From NCBI RefSeq assembly GCF_029319185.1, contig NZ_CP119754.1, positions 992,001 to 1,056,000 of the forward strand: DNA of 64,000 bases. Direction: 5' to 3'. Source of the DNA: Superficieibacter sp. HKU1. GTDB taxonomy: Bacteria; Pseudomonadota; Gammaproteobacteria; Enterobacterales; Enterobacteriaceae. Below the pieces are notes generated by a model. That model was given only the letters and a program-made list of their open reading frames with translations, was not told the origin of the DNA and did no database searches. How positions within the stretch are numbered: the stretch's first letter is position 1; each line of letters opens with the position of its first letter. Positions 44,468-53,171 of this stretch are shown piece after piece. Made by a program: the position numbers and the translations under genes.

Positions 44468-45982
44468 ATGGCACACATCGATTTCCGTAAAAAGATCAAC
44501 TGGCATCGTCGCTACCGTTCACCCACCGGGGTGAAGTCCGAGCATGAGATCCTGCGTATTTTCGAAAGCGATCGCGGGCGCATTATTAATTCAGCGGCGA
44601 TCCGGCGCTTGCAGCAGAAAACCCAGGTCTTTCCGCTGGAGCGCAATGCGGCGGTACGCACCCGGCTGACGCACTCAATGGAGGTTCAGCAGGTTGGGCG
44701 CTATATCGCTAAAGAGGTACTGAGCCGCCTGAAAGAACAGCGCCTGCTTGAGACGTATGGCCTCGATGAGCTGACTGGCCCCTTTGAAAGCATCGTCGAG
44801 ATGGCCTGCCTGATGCATGACATCGGCAATCCGCCGTTTGGCCATTTTGGCGAGGCGGCAATCAATGACTGGTTTAGTCAACGTCTGGCACCTGCGGATG
44901 CCGCCAGTCAACCTCTGAGCAACGACCGCTGCCAGGTGGTTGCATTGCGTTTGCATGAGGGAGAAGAAAGCCTTAACGAGATGCGCCGCAAGGTGCGTCA
45001 GGATCTCTGCCATTTTGAAGGCAACGCGCAGGGGATCCGCCTGGTGCAGGCGCTGATGCGTATGAACCTCACCTGGGCGCAGGTAGGCTGTATTCTTAAA
45101 TATACCCGTCCGGCGTGGTGGGCAGACGATATTCCCCCTTCACACGATTATCTGATGAAAAAGCCGGGCTACTACCTTTCCGAAGAAGCCTATATTGAGC
45201 GACTGCGCCAGGAGCTCGAACTGGCTCCGTTTAGTCGTTTCCCGCTGACGTGGATTATGGAAGCGGCGGACGATATCTCTTATTGTGTCGCCGACCTGGA
45301 AGATGCCGTTGAAAAACGTATTTTCACCGTTGAACAGCTTTATCAACATTTGCATGACGCCTGGGGCGAGCATGAAAAAGGATCGCTGTTTGCGCTGGTG
45401 GTAGAAAATGCATGGGAGAAATCGCGCTCTAATTCGCTAAGCCGCAGTGCGGAAGATCAGTTTTTTATGTATTTACGGGTCAATACGCTCAACAAACTGG
45501 TGCCCTATGCCGCTTCGCGGTTTATTGAAAATCTACCGCAGATTTTTGACGGCGAGTTTAATCACGCTCTGCTGGAGGACGATAGCGCCTTCAGCCAGCT
45601 GCTTGAGTTATATAAGAACGTCGCGGTCCGGCACGTATTTAGTCATCCTGACGTTGAACAACTGGAATTACAGGGTTATCGCGTTATTCGCGGCCTGCTG
45701 GAGATTTACCAGCCGCTGTTGCAATTGCCGTTAGCCGATTTTAGCGAGCTGGTGGAAAAAGAGCGCCTGCGCCGTTTGCCGATTGAATCGCGGCTGTTTA
45801 ATAAACTGTCGACCCGTCATCGGCTGGCCTATGTGGACGCCGTTAATAAAATCGCCCGGGATTCCAGCGAGTTTCCGGTGATGGAATATTATTATCGCTG
45901 TCGCCTGATTCAGGACTATATCAGCGGAATGACCGATTTGTATGCATGGGATGAATACCGCCGGTTGATGGCCGTGGAATAA
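44468..45982 (+). CDS. dgt: Deoxyguanosinetriphosphate triphosphohydrolase
   Basis: HD-domain dGTPase, 504 residues from ATG 44468, about the E. coli length. Metal-binding histidines and aspartate: LTHSMEVQ, CLMHDIGNPPFGH and EAADDISY. Upstream codons in the same frame overlap the mtn start region and lack family similarity. Confidence 0.96.
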   Translation: MAHIDFRKKINWHRRYRSPTGVKSEHEILRIFESDRGRIINSAAIRRLQQKTQVFPLERNAAVRTRLTHSMEVQQVGRYIAKEVLSRLKEQRLLETYGLDELTGPFESIVEMACLMHDIGNPPFGHFGEAAINDWFSQRLAPADAASQPLSNDRCQVVALRLHEGEESLNEMRRKVRQDLCHFEGNAQGIRLVQALMRMNLTWAQVGCILKYTRPAWWADDIPPSHDYLMKKPGYYLSEEAYIERLRQELELAPFSRFPLTWIMEAADDISYCVADLEDAVEKRIFTVEQLYQHLHDAWGEHEKGSLFALVVENAWEKSRSNSLSRSAEDQFFMYLRVNTLNKLVPYAASRFIENLPQIFDGEFNHALLEDDSAFSQLLELYKNVAVRHVFSHPDVEQLELQGYRVIRGLLEIYQPLLQLPLADFSELVEKERLRRLPIESRLFNKLSTRHRLAYVDAVNKIARDSSEFPVMEYYYRCRLIQDYISGMTDLYAWDEYRRLMAVE

Positions 45983-46040
45983 GCGCTAAGATTTGTAAAG
46001 ATGGACAATAAATTTTTACTTTTTCCAGTGACTTAATTCC

Positions 46041-46068
46041 GGAACTTAGGGTTATAAAGTGAATCTTA
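46041..46068 (+). promoter_or_regulatory. degP: Candidate sigma-E promoter of degP
   Basis: GGAACTT (46041-46047), 16 bases, TCTTA (46064-46068), close to the sigma-E consensus and to the E. coli degP promoter, 49 bases upstream of the degP start. A GTAAA at 45995 may be part of a Cpx-type site, but its partner half is poor. Confidence 0.7.
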
Positions 46069-46116
46069 GCATCACACATAGCGACTTGCGTTATCTGATA
46101 TTGAGACGGAAAAAAG

Positions 46117-47547
46117 ATGAAAAAGACCACATTAGCAATGAGCGCACTGGCATTAAGTTTAAGTCTGGCATTATCTCCTTTAGCCGCAAACGCAGCGGAA
46201 ACCGCCTCGTCCGCGGAGACGGCACAGCAGATGCCAAGCCTGGCACCTATGCTTGAAAAAGTCATGCCTTCGGTGGTGAGTATTAACGTAGAGGGTAGCA
46301 CCAGCGTGAATACGCCGCGGATGCCGAAAAACTTCCAGCAGTTCTTTGGCGATAACTCGCCGTTCTGTCAGGAAGGTTCCCCGTTCCAGAGTTCACCGTT
46401 CTGTCAGGGCGGCGGCGAAGGCGGGAATGGTGGTAGCCAGCAGCAGAAATTTATGGCGCTGGGGTCAGGGGTCATCATCGATGCGGCTAAAGGCTATGTC
46501 GTCACCAATAACCACGTGGTCGAGAATGCGACCACCATTAAAGTTCAGCTGAGCGACGGTCGCAAACTGGACGCCAAAATGGTTGGCAAAGATCCGCGTT
46601 CTGATATCGCCCTGATCCAGATCCAGGATCCGAAAAACCTCACGGCGATTAAGATCGCTGACTCCGACGCCCTGCGCGTAGGGGATTACACCGTCGCTAT
46701 CGGTAACCCGTTTGGCCTGGGTGAAACGGTAACTTCCGGGATTGTCTCCGCGCTGGGTCGTAGCGGCCTGAACGCCGAGAACTACGAAAACTTTATCCAG
46801 ACCGATGCGGCGATTAACCGCGGTAACTCCGGCGGTGCGCTGGTGAACCTGAACGGTGAGCTGATCGGCATTAACACGGCGATCCTCGCGCCGGACGGCG
46901 GCAACATCGGTATCGGTTTTGCGATCCCGAGCAATATGGTGAAAAGCCTGACAGCACAGATGGTCGAGTACGGCCAGGTACGCCGTGGCGAACTGGGCAT
47001 TATGGGTACCGAGCTGAGCTCTGAGCTGGCAAAAGCGATGAAAGTCGATGCTCAGCGCGGCGCGTTTGTCAGCCAGGTGATGCCGAATTCAGCGGCGGCT
47101 AAAGCGGGCATTAAAGCCGGCGATGTGATCACTTCGCTAAACGGCAAGCCGATCAGCAGCTTCGCGGCAATGCGCGCGCAGGTCGGCACCATGCCGATTG
47201 GTAGCAAAGTCACCCTCGGCCTGCTGCGTGACGGCAAGCCGGTTGAGGTCAGCCTGGAATTGCAGCAAAGCAGCCAGAATCAGGTTGATTCCAGCACCAT
47301 TTTCAGCGGTATTGAAGGTGCTGAAATGAGCAATAAAGGCCAGGATAAAGGCGTGGTGGTGAACAGCGTGAAAGCCAATTCGCCAGCGGCGCAAATCGGG
47401 CTGAAGAAAGGCGACGTGATCGTTGGCGCTAACCAGCAGTCGGTGAAAAATATTGCCGAGCTGCGTAAGATCCTTGATGCGAAACCGGGCGTGCTGGCAC
47501 TGAATATCCAGCGTGGCGATACCTCTATCTACCTGCTGATGCAGTAA
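46117..47547 (+). CDS. degP: Periplasmic serine endoprotease/chaperone DegP
   Basis: Heat-shock protease, 476 residues. Signal peptide to AANAAE; LA loop with CQEGSPF and CQGGGEGG cysteine pair; catalytic triad His (TNNHVVENA), Asp (RSDIALIQ), Ser (RGNSGGALVN); two PDZ domains. Envelope-stress control is inferred from the sigma-E-like promoter. Confidence 0.98.
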   Translation: MKKTTLAMSALALSLSLALSPLAANAAETASSAETAQQMPSLAPMLEKVMPSVVSINVEGSTSVNTPRMPKNFQQFFGDNSPFCQEGSPFQSSPFCQGGGEGGNGGSQQQKFMALGSGVIIDAAKGYVVTNNHVVENATTIKVQLSDGRKLDAKMVGKDPRSDIALIQIQDPKNLTAIKIADSDALRVGDYTVAIGNPFGLGETVTSGIVSALGRSGLNAENYENFIQTDAAINRGNSGGALVNLNGELIGINTAILAPDGGNIGIGFAIPSNMVKSLTAQMVEYGQVRRGELGIMGTELSSELAKAMKVDAQRGAFVSQVMPNSAAAKAGIKAGDVITSLNGKPISSFAAMRAQVGTMPIGSKVTLGLLRDGKPVEVSLELQQSSQNQVDSSTIFSGIEGAEMSNKGQDKGVVVNSVKANSPAAQIGLKKGDVIVGANQQSVKNIAELRKILDAKPGVLALNIQRGDTSIYLLMQ

Positions 47548-47555
47548 TGTCTCCG

Positions 47556-47585
47556 GCCCTCCCTCAGTTGGGGGAGGGCGTTTTG
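47556..47585 (+). terminator. Terminator after degP
   Basis: Stem GCCCTCCC / GGGAGGGC with a short loop, followed by GTTTTGCC, nine bases after the degP stop. Confidence 0.8.
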
Positions 47586-47701
47586 CCTGCAATTTGTGAC
47601 CCTCCCCACAACTCCATACTTCTCCACTTTGCTTTGTGCATATGCACAATGCGGCAATCTACTATTCTCCTTATGCTGGAGCTCTGCTTACGGGAGGAAA
47701 C

Positions 47702-48859
47702 ATGGCTGGCTGGCATCTTGATACCAAAATGGCACAGGATATCGTGGCACGCACGATGCGCATCATTGATACCAATATTAACGTTATGGATGCCCGTGGA
47801 CGCATTATCGGTAGCGGCGATCGCGAACGAGTTGGTGAATTGCACGAAGGCGCACTGCTGGTGCTGTCCCAGGGACGGGTCGTGGATATCGATGATGCCG
47901 TAGCGCGTCACCTGCACGGCGTGCGCCAGGGGATCAATCTGCCGTTGCGGCTGGAAGGGGAAATCGTCGGGGTTATCGGTCTGACGGGCGAGCCGGAGAC
48001 TCTGCGTAAATATGGCGAGCTGGTGTGTATGACTGCCGAAATGATGCTTGAGCAATCGCGGCTGATGCATCTGCTCGCTCAGGATAGCCGTCTGCGTGAA
48101 GAGCTGGTGATGAACCTTATCCAGGCTGAGGAGCACACGCCTGCGTTGACCGAATGGGCGCAGCGTCTTGGTATCGATCTTAATCAGCCGCGCGTGGTCG
48201 CCGTGCTGGAGGTGGATAGCGGCCAGCTTGGCGTTGATAGCGCCATGGCGGAACTTCAGCAGTTGCAGAGCGCGTTAACCACCCCAGAGCGCAATAACCT
48301 GATCGCCATTGTCTCACTGACCGAGATGGTGGTATTAAAACCGGCGCTGAATCCATTTGGCCGCTGGGATGCGGAAGATCATCGTAAGCGTGTGGAACAG
48401 CTTATTTCCCGAATGAAGGAGAACGGGCAGCTGCGCTTTCGCGTGGCGTTAGGCAACTATTTTACCGGTCCGGGCAGCATCGCCCGTTCTTATCGCACCG
48501 CGCGTACCACGATGATGGTCGGCAAGCAGCGGATGCCGGAAAGCCGCAGCTATTTTTATCAGGATTTGATGCTGCCGGTGCTGCTCGACAGCCTGCGCGG
48601 CGGCTGGCAGGCCAACGAGCTGGCGCGCCCGCTGACCCGGCTTAAAGCGATGGATAATAACGGTCTGCTGCGGCGGACGTTGCAAGCGTGGTTCCGCCAT
48701 AACGTACAGCCGCTGGCGACGTCAAAAGCCTTGTTTATTCATCGTAATACGCTGGAGTACCGGCTGAACCGCATCTCAGAACTGACCGGGCTGGACCTGG
48801 GGAATTTCGATGACAGGCTGCTGCTGTATGTGGCGCTACAACTGGATGAGCAGCATTAA
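47702..48859 (+). CDS. cdaR: Sugar diacid utilization regulator CdaR
   Basis: Activator of glucarate/galactarate genes in E. coli; 385 residues from ATG 47702, after GGGAGG. N-terminal diacid-recognition domain (GSGDRERVGELHEGA), and a C-terminal PucR-type helix-turn-helix (ALFIHRNTLEYRLNRI). Confidence 0.96.
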   Translation: MAGWHLDTKMAQDIVARTMRIIDTNINVMDARGRIIGSGDRERVGELHEGALLVLSQGRVVDIDDAVARHLHGVRQGINLPLRLEGEIVGVIGLTGEPETLRKYGELVCMTAEMMLEQSRLMHLLAQDSRLREELVMNLIQAEEHTPALTEWAQRLGIDLNQPRVVAVLEVDSGQLGVDSAMAELQQLQSALTTPERNNLIAIVSLTEMVVLKPALNPFGRWDAEDHRKRVEQLISRMKENGQLRFRVALGNYFTGPGSIARSYRTARTTMMVGKQRMPESRSYFYQDLMLPVLLDSLRGGWQANELARPLTRLKAMDNNGLLRRTLQAWFRHNVQPLATSKALFIHRNTLEYRLNRISELTGLDLGNFDDRLLLYVALQLDEQH

Positions 48860-48882
48860 AAACACCCGCCGGAAGGCGGGTG
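48858..48882 (-). terminator. Hairpin after cdaR, with T run on the leftward strand
   Basis: Perfect eight-base stem CACCCGCC / GGCGGGTG with GGAA loop at 48863-48882. Read leftward it is followed by TTTTTAA, so it fits a terminator for transcripts coming from the M60 gene; read rightward there is no T run. Confidence 0.7.
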
Positions 48883-49182
48883 CGAGAGGTTGATGACAAA
48901 CCGGGTTTTGCTATTGTGTACGCCGTTTTGCCGGGTGGCAGCTTCGCCTTACCCTGCCTACAAAGTCATCAATGTCAACAGGTTATGCATAAACCGTAGG
49001 CCTGTGCAAGCGAAGCGCCGCCAGGCATCATTCCACGGTATAACATTTGTCAGCAGCCTGAACGCCTCCCGCAGGAGACGTTCGGATCGTTAACAACATA
49101 GCTTCTCAGGGGAAACGCCGGGATTGGGTTCCCGGAGGGAGGCCCAACCCGGCGGTCGCCCCGACATCCACGGGTGCTCGCT
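48883..49182. other. Non-coding gap with REPs and a long GC hairpin
   Basis: The gap between convergent cdaR and the M60 peptidase has no credible gene. It holds REP-like palindromes at 48931-48960 and 48995-49029, then about 80 bases of unassigned sequence, then a 12-base-pair stem with one bulge at 49116-49154. A small open frame at 48890-49093 runs through the REPs and is not considered real. Confidence 0.7.
49116..49154 (-). other. Long hairpin downstream of the M60 gene
   Basis: CGCCGGG-(A bulge)-TTGGG pairs with CCCAA-CCCGGCG around a 14-base loop. It starts about 29 bases after the peptidase stop. No strong T run follows, so a transcript-end stabiliser fits as well as a terminator. 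Confidence 0.6.
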
Positions 49183-52149
49183 TTACAGACGTTCTAAACC
49201 CTGCACCGTTACGCGCCAGCTCACGCTGTGCGGCTGCGGCCAGGTTTCACCATTTCGCGGGTTAGCGATAACCGAGCGGCGTCCTGCTTCGGCGTGAGAG
49301 ACTTCAATAATATAATTCTCTTCCAGCGCCGCGATATCCACATAGTCACCAAGTTCTGAGGAGCCTTTGATCGCCTGGCGAGCGACAACAGAACCTCGCG
49401 TATTATAAACGTTAATCGTCGCATAAACGGTGCTATACGCTTTATGCGGCACGCCAGGGTGGGCACTGAAGGTAAACTGTTTACCACCTATATCCAGATC
49501 CATACTGGCGAAGCAGACGTCGTTATCACCGAGCAGATCCCAGACAAAGCGATCGCCATACAGTGCCGTCTCCTCTTTCGGATCGTCCTGCGCCGGTAAC
49601 GCCGTCTGCTGCTCTTCCAGTCCGAACGGCGTGACGTACCAGAGATTCGTTTTCTTCACCGGCACCAGCGTGGTTTGCGTAAGGTTAAAGGCGCTGTCTC
49701 TGAACGGTTCGTCGTGGAATATAGCGAGCGCAAAGCCTTCCTCCAGCGCAATACGTTCAGTTTGCGCCTGATAGTTCTCCGCCCCCTGATAGTGGCGGTG
49801 ATAAAGGGTTTCCCCCGCCGCGTTTCTGACATCGATGCTGGCATAGGTCGCGCCAGGAAGGTAATAGGCATGGGGCTGACCCGCACGCGTCTGCACCACC
49901 ATTTCCTGTTTCACGGTATCAATGGCAATTTGACAGAATTCGTTATTTTTTAATCCCTGTAATTTTAGCGTGACGCCTTTACCCGTTAACGCGCCGGGGA
50001 CGCGGTTATCGACAGGAAGTACATCGCTATACTCCTTAAGCAACGCCTGCCGTTCTGCGTCAGAAAAGCTTTGCAGCATCAGCCAGAGGTCATTTTTACG
50101 TGCGGAATAGCGCGTATACGGCAAAGAAGGCAGATCCCGTAGCGCCTGCGCATGGCGCGCAAAAACAGTCCTGAGATCGTCCACCGGGCGATTGTTAAGG
50201 ACAAAGTTATATAAGCCTTCCCGATCGATACGGAATAATTGATTCGGCTGCGGCGCCACCAGCGGTAAATAGCCAGGTGAGGCTTTCAGGCGGCCCGGTT
50301 CGGCATGATAAACCGAAAGATGGTAATTCTCTTTTAAGGGCAGCTGAAGTTTTCCAGTGGCGCAGTTCGTACCGCTCATATCGCGCTTCAGCAATTGCTC
50401 ACCGCTTTCAGAAAATACGGTCACGCTGGCGTAGCGCTGGCTGGAAAAATAAAGATGCGGTGTGGCGCTAAAAATATCCAGCGTCAGCAGCTGGTTTTCA
50501 TAATCCACGCACAGACTGGCGAAAGGCGTGTTGTCATAGCCCTGAAAATGCAGGGTTTGGTTACGCAGCGCAGTATCCGCCAGCGGGGCATAGTTCACCG
50601 TCACGGCGTTCGCGCCTTCGCGAAGCGTGACAAAAGGAGTATCAACGCGGTATTTCTGCGAGCGGCCCTGAGGCAGATCAAGCTGATAAACGCCAACAGG
50701 AAGATCGCTAAAGGCGATTTGCTTATCGACGATGGTGGCAGCAAAAGATTGTCCGCCGTTATCGCGCAGGGTGAGCGTTTGCCCATAAACCTGCTCAGGG
50801 CGATCGATATTTAACGTGAGGGTCAGATTGCCTTTTTTCCCCAGTACCGCCAGTTGCTGGTTATCCACCAGCCAGACGAAGGAGTCCAGCTTCAGGCGCT
50901 GGCGCGCGCTTTCCCACTCGCTTTCCGCCAGCAGGTCAAACAGCGGCCAGACGGGTTTTGCCGCATATGCAGCCACTTTTTCACAGGTAAAAGCGTCGGG
51001 TTTCAGGCCACAAAACGTCATAAACGGCGTCATGTCGTAACCCGCCCCGGAGGCGATGGCGCTGGCCAGTAAGTCAGTGAGATGATGATCCGCAGGCTGA
51101 AAGCCTTCGCTATTGGCCAACACCCGGTATTGTTGGTTAAAGGCGCTGAACGCTGGCGTGTTAGCCTTGAAGAACATCATCATCAGCATTAACAGACGGG
51201 TGCGCCCGTTCCATTGCGCTACGGGAAGGCGAGTTCTGACGTTGGTGATAAATTTCAGCTCTTCCGTGGGTTGCTGGCCGTAATTATAAAGCCAGCCGTC
51301 AGTGTAAAGACGGTTATTGACGCTGAGGGTAGCCTGCTGAAAATACGCCGCATAAATATTATTCCACACTTCGCCAACGGGAATTTCGGTATCCTTCATA
51401 AATTTCCCCTGATAACCGTGGGCAATTTCATGAAGAATAGTCCATTGCGTAGTAATATTATTAATCCACCCCTGGCTTATTGTTGATGCGGTTTGTGCGC
51501 ACCACCAGGGTAAATAATAGGCCGAGCCGACGCCGTGCTTGTCAGCTTTAATAAAATAACTGTTGGGGATATTTTTATCCAGCGGTGAGACAGGGTTGTC
51601 GCTTAATCCGGCCCACTCATTGTAAGCGCTAAAAATAGTCGTATAAAATGCCTGCAAAGTTGCCAGACCCGTTTTCCGCAGGTTATCCCGGTCAGCCAGC
51701 GGAAGCAGGAAGCAGGCTACGTCGATATCGACCAACGCAAACGGCGAGGCATTTTGCTGCCAGTGGCTAAAGAAATCGCTCTCGGACTGCCCCTTACTCC
51801 AGTACGGCAGAGGTTTGATGGTCGGCGGCAGTTCATAGAGCACGCTAAATTCACCGGGCTGGTCGGTATGAAGGGTATCAACAAACGGTACGGTGTCTAC
51901 CGTAGCGCTGATAGTCTGCCAGCTGGTGCTTAAGGTAATCGTTTTTTCTGCCTGCGAGTCGTCGCACAGCACACGGAATGTTGCTTTGCCTTTTGTAATA
52001 TCTGCCTGACGTACGCGCAGGGGAGTATTTGCGGGTAATATAAATCCCAGCGACTGACGGTCATGCTGTCTTCCTTTTTCAAATCCGGCATTATCCAGCC
52101 ACGGTGCAGCCTGAAGCGTATAGCAACGTTGTGTTATTTCCTGAGTCAT
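49183..52149 (-). CDS. Enhancin-like M60 family metallopeptidase
   Basis: Large predicted zinc protease of 988 residues, absent from this place in E. coli. Residues 240-244 are HEIAH and Glu260 follows in GEVWNN, the M60/enhancin pattern (HExxH, then a distant Glu). The N-terminal part (about 1-130) looks like a carbohydrate-type beta domain. The region 530-985 holds three related modules (about 530-640, 725-840, 865-985), each with a PHxxY/PHAYY/PHKAY step, a YAS/YAT-I-V strand, an EExY-type strand and a closing HxEpxR element, as in mucin-binding modules of enhancins. No signal peptide is seen, so export would need another route. M60 proteins often cleave glycosylated mucins; activity here is inference. 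Confidence 0.85.
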   Translation of the reverse strand: MTQEITQRCYTLQAAPWLDNAGFEKGRQHDRQSLGFILPANTPLRVRQADITKGKATFRVLCDDSQAEKTITLSTSWQTISATVDTVPFVDTLHTDQPGEFSVLYELPPTIKPLPYWSKGQSESDFFSHWQQNASPFALVDIDVACFLLPLADRDNLRKTGLATLQAFYTTIFSAYNEWAGLSDNPVSPLDKNIPNSYFIKADKHGVGSAYYLPWWCAQTASTISQGWINNITTQWTILHEIAHGYQGKFMKDTEIPVGEVWNNIYAAYFQQATLSVNNRLYTDGWLYNYGQQPTEELKFITNVRTRLPVAQWNGRTRLLMLMMMFFKANTPAFSAFNQQYRVLANSEGFQPADHHLTDLLASAIASGAGYDMTPFMTFCGLKPDAFTCEKVAAYAAKPVWPLFDLLAESEWESARQRLKLDSFVWLVDNQQLAVLGKKGNLTLTLNIDRPEQVYGQTLTLRDNGGQSFAATIVDKQIAFSDLPVGVYQLDLPQGRSQKYRVDTPFVTLREGANAVTVNYAPLADTALRNQTLHFQGYDNTPFASLCVDYENQLLTLDIFSATPHLYFSSQRYASVTVFSESGEQLLKRDMSGTNCATGKLQLPLKENYHLSVYHAEPGRLKASPGYLPLVAPQPNQLFRIDREGLYNFVLNNRPVDDLRTVFARHAQALRDLPSLPYTRYSARKNDLWLMLQSFSDAERQALLKEYSDVLPVDNRVPGALTGKGVTLKLQGLKNNEFCQIAIDTVKQEMVVQTRAGQPHAYYLPGATYASIDVRNAAGETLYHRHYQGAENYQAQTERIALEEGFALAIFHDEPFRDSAFNLTQTTLVPVKKTNLWYVTPFGLEEQQTALPAQDDPKEETALYGDRFVWDLLGDNDVCFASMDLDIGGKQFTFSAHPGVPHKAYSTVYATINVYNTRGSVVARQAIKGSSELGDYVDIAALEENYIIEVSHAEAGRRSVIANPRNGETWPQPHSVSWRVTVQGLERL

Positions 52150-52157
52150 TTCATGTT

Positions 52158-52190
52158 CCTCCTGTATAAGGTTTGATGAAAATACAGGAG
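52158..52190 (-). promoter_or_regulatory. Hairpin covering the M60 ribosome binding site
   Basis: In the leftward transcript CTCCTGTAT pairs perfectly with ATACAGGAG (nine bases, 14-base loop). The second arm contains five of six bases of the Shine-Dalgarno AGGAGG, eight bases before ATG 52149. The flanking leader (about 52191-52340) is very AT-rich. This could lower translation or act as a thermo- or ligand-controlled switch; nothing proves it. Confidence 0.6.
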
Positions 52191-52365
52191 CAGAAAGACT
52201 TTGATAATATAAGATAATATTGGATGAGATGAAATGAGAAAACAGGATTGTAAGTAAAAGGATGAAAATAAATCATCCTGAAAAAATGATAATATTGATG
52301 AGGTGTGACTATTGTAGCGAGTCCCGGAGTGGGAATAATAACGGGCCAGTTTTGGCCCGTTAATG

Positions 52366-52755
52366 TTATTTATTACGCGTTAGTTTTTCGAGGTCGGATT
52401 CTATCTCGGTAATTTTGTTGGCGACCACGCTTTCCAGGTGGCGCAGATCGTCGAGGATCTTACGCTTCAGATCGACATCGCTGCGATCCCGCTGGCAGAT
52501 CTGGTCGAGTTCGTCGATAACATAACGCAGGTTAGGGCTGATCTCCTGCACTTCTTTGTAACCCTGTCCCACGCCGTCCGCGATCACGGTTTTGCGCTGG
52601 CGCGGGTACTTAAATTTCACGCTTTTAGCGAAAAATTCGCCTTTGTCCTTTTGGAAATAGATTTTCAGGATATCGTTGTTGGCTTCCTGCCGGAGGCTGT
52701 AACGATCAATTTCATCAGGATTCGTAATGCCCAGACTCTTCAGATTGTCGTACAT
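52366..52755 (-). CDS. yaeH: UPF0325 family protein YaeH
   Basis: Conserved enterobacterial protein, 129 residues, same family and near-same length as E. coli YaeH (128). No signal or membrane segment; the C-terminal half (about 80-125) is predicted helical, possibly coiled coil (KILDDLRHLESVVANKI). Function unknown. Confidence 0.92.
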   Translation of the reverse strand: MYDNLKSLGITNPDEIDRYSLRQEANNDILKIYFQKDKGEFFAKSVKFKYPRQRKTVIADGVGQGYKEVQEISPNLRYVIDELDQICQRDRSDVDLKRKILDDLRHLESVVANKITEIESDLEKLTRNK

Positions 52756-52815
52756 AGCGGTACCTCAAAGAGAAACAGTGGATTTTGCTCATTTTGTCAT
52801 TAAGCATATCTGCTT

Positions 52816-53115
52816 TTAGGCTATCCGGCTCGCCGGAAAGGGATTTTTCTCCTGAATGTTAAGCCGATCTCTATCGGCTGAGATTGATGACCAGCCGTCC
52901 GTGGATATCAACGCTAAAGAGACGTAGCGGGAGTAGTGAAGGTCGGTAAGAAATAACACCTTGAGCGGCGGATCAGCGGATTGTTGCGGGAAAAAGCGCA
53001 GGCGGTGATAAGTGACTTCAAACTGCGTTGGTTCGTAGTAATGCGCATAACTGATGCCGGTTCCACCAGCCAGCCCTGCGGCGGCACCCAGCAGAAGGTT
53101 TCTTCGTGAAATCAT
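52816..53115 (-). pseudogene. yaeI: yaeI remnant (metallophosphoesterase, 3' part lost)
   Basis: In the yaeI position between yaeH and dapD. The first 71 residues match E. coli YaeI: twin-arginine-type start MISRRNLLLG, YEPTQFEVTYHRLRFF and LKVLFLTDLHYSRYV, where the first phosphoesterase aspartate and histidine lie. After about base 52902 similarity stops and a short unrelated tail follows; some 200 residues, including the later GNHD and GHTH motifs, are missing. A deletion is the simplest cause. The 99-residue frame is unlikely to be active. Confidence 0.85.
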
Positions 53116-53171
53116 TTTAACTCATTACGTACCGGCATAGCCGGGAACATCATGTCCCCGGCTTATTGCGC

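Noticed and set aside
45995..46012. Possible CpxR box upstream of degP
   Set aside because: One GTAAA half is good but the second half (ATAAA) departs from consensus; not strong enough to list.
46059..46256. 65-codon open frame overlapping the degP start
   Set aside because: Out of frame with the degP signal sequence; starts in the promoter region and has no recognisable product.
48890..49093. 67-codon open frame after cdaR
   Set aside because: It runs through REP palindromes and lacks a credible ribosome binding site.
52147..52155. Two-codon reading frame ATG AAA TGA just before the M60 start
   Set aside because: Its ATG is only three bases from AGGAGG while the M60 ATG is at eight, so it is most likely chance rather than a regulatory leader peptide.
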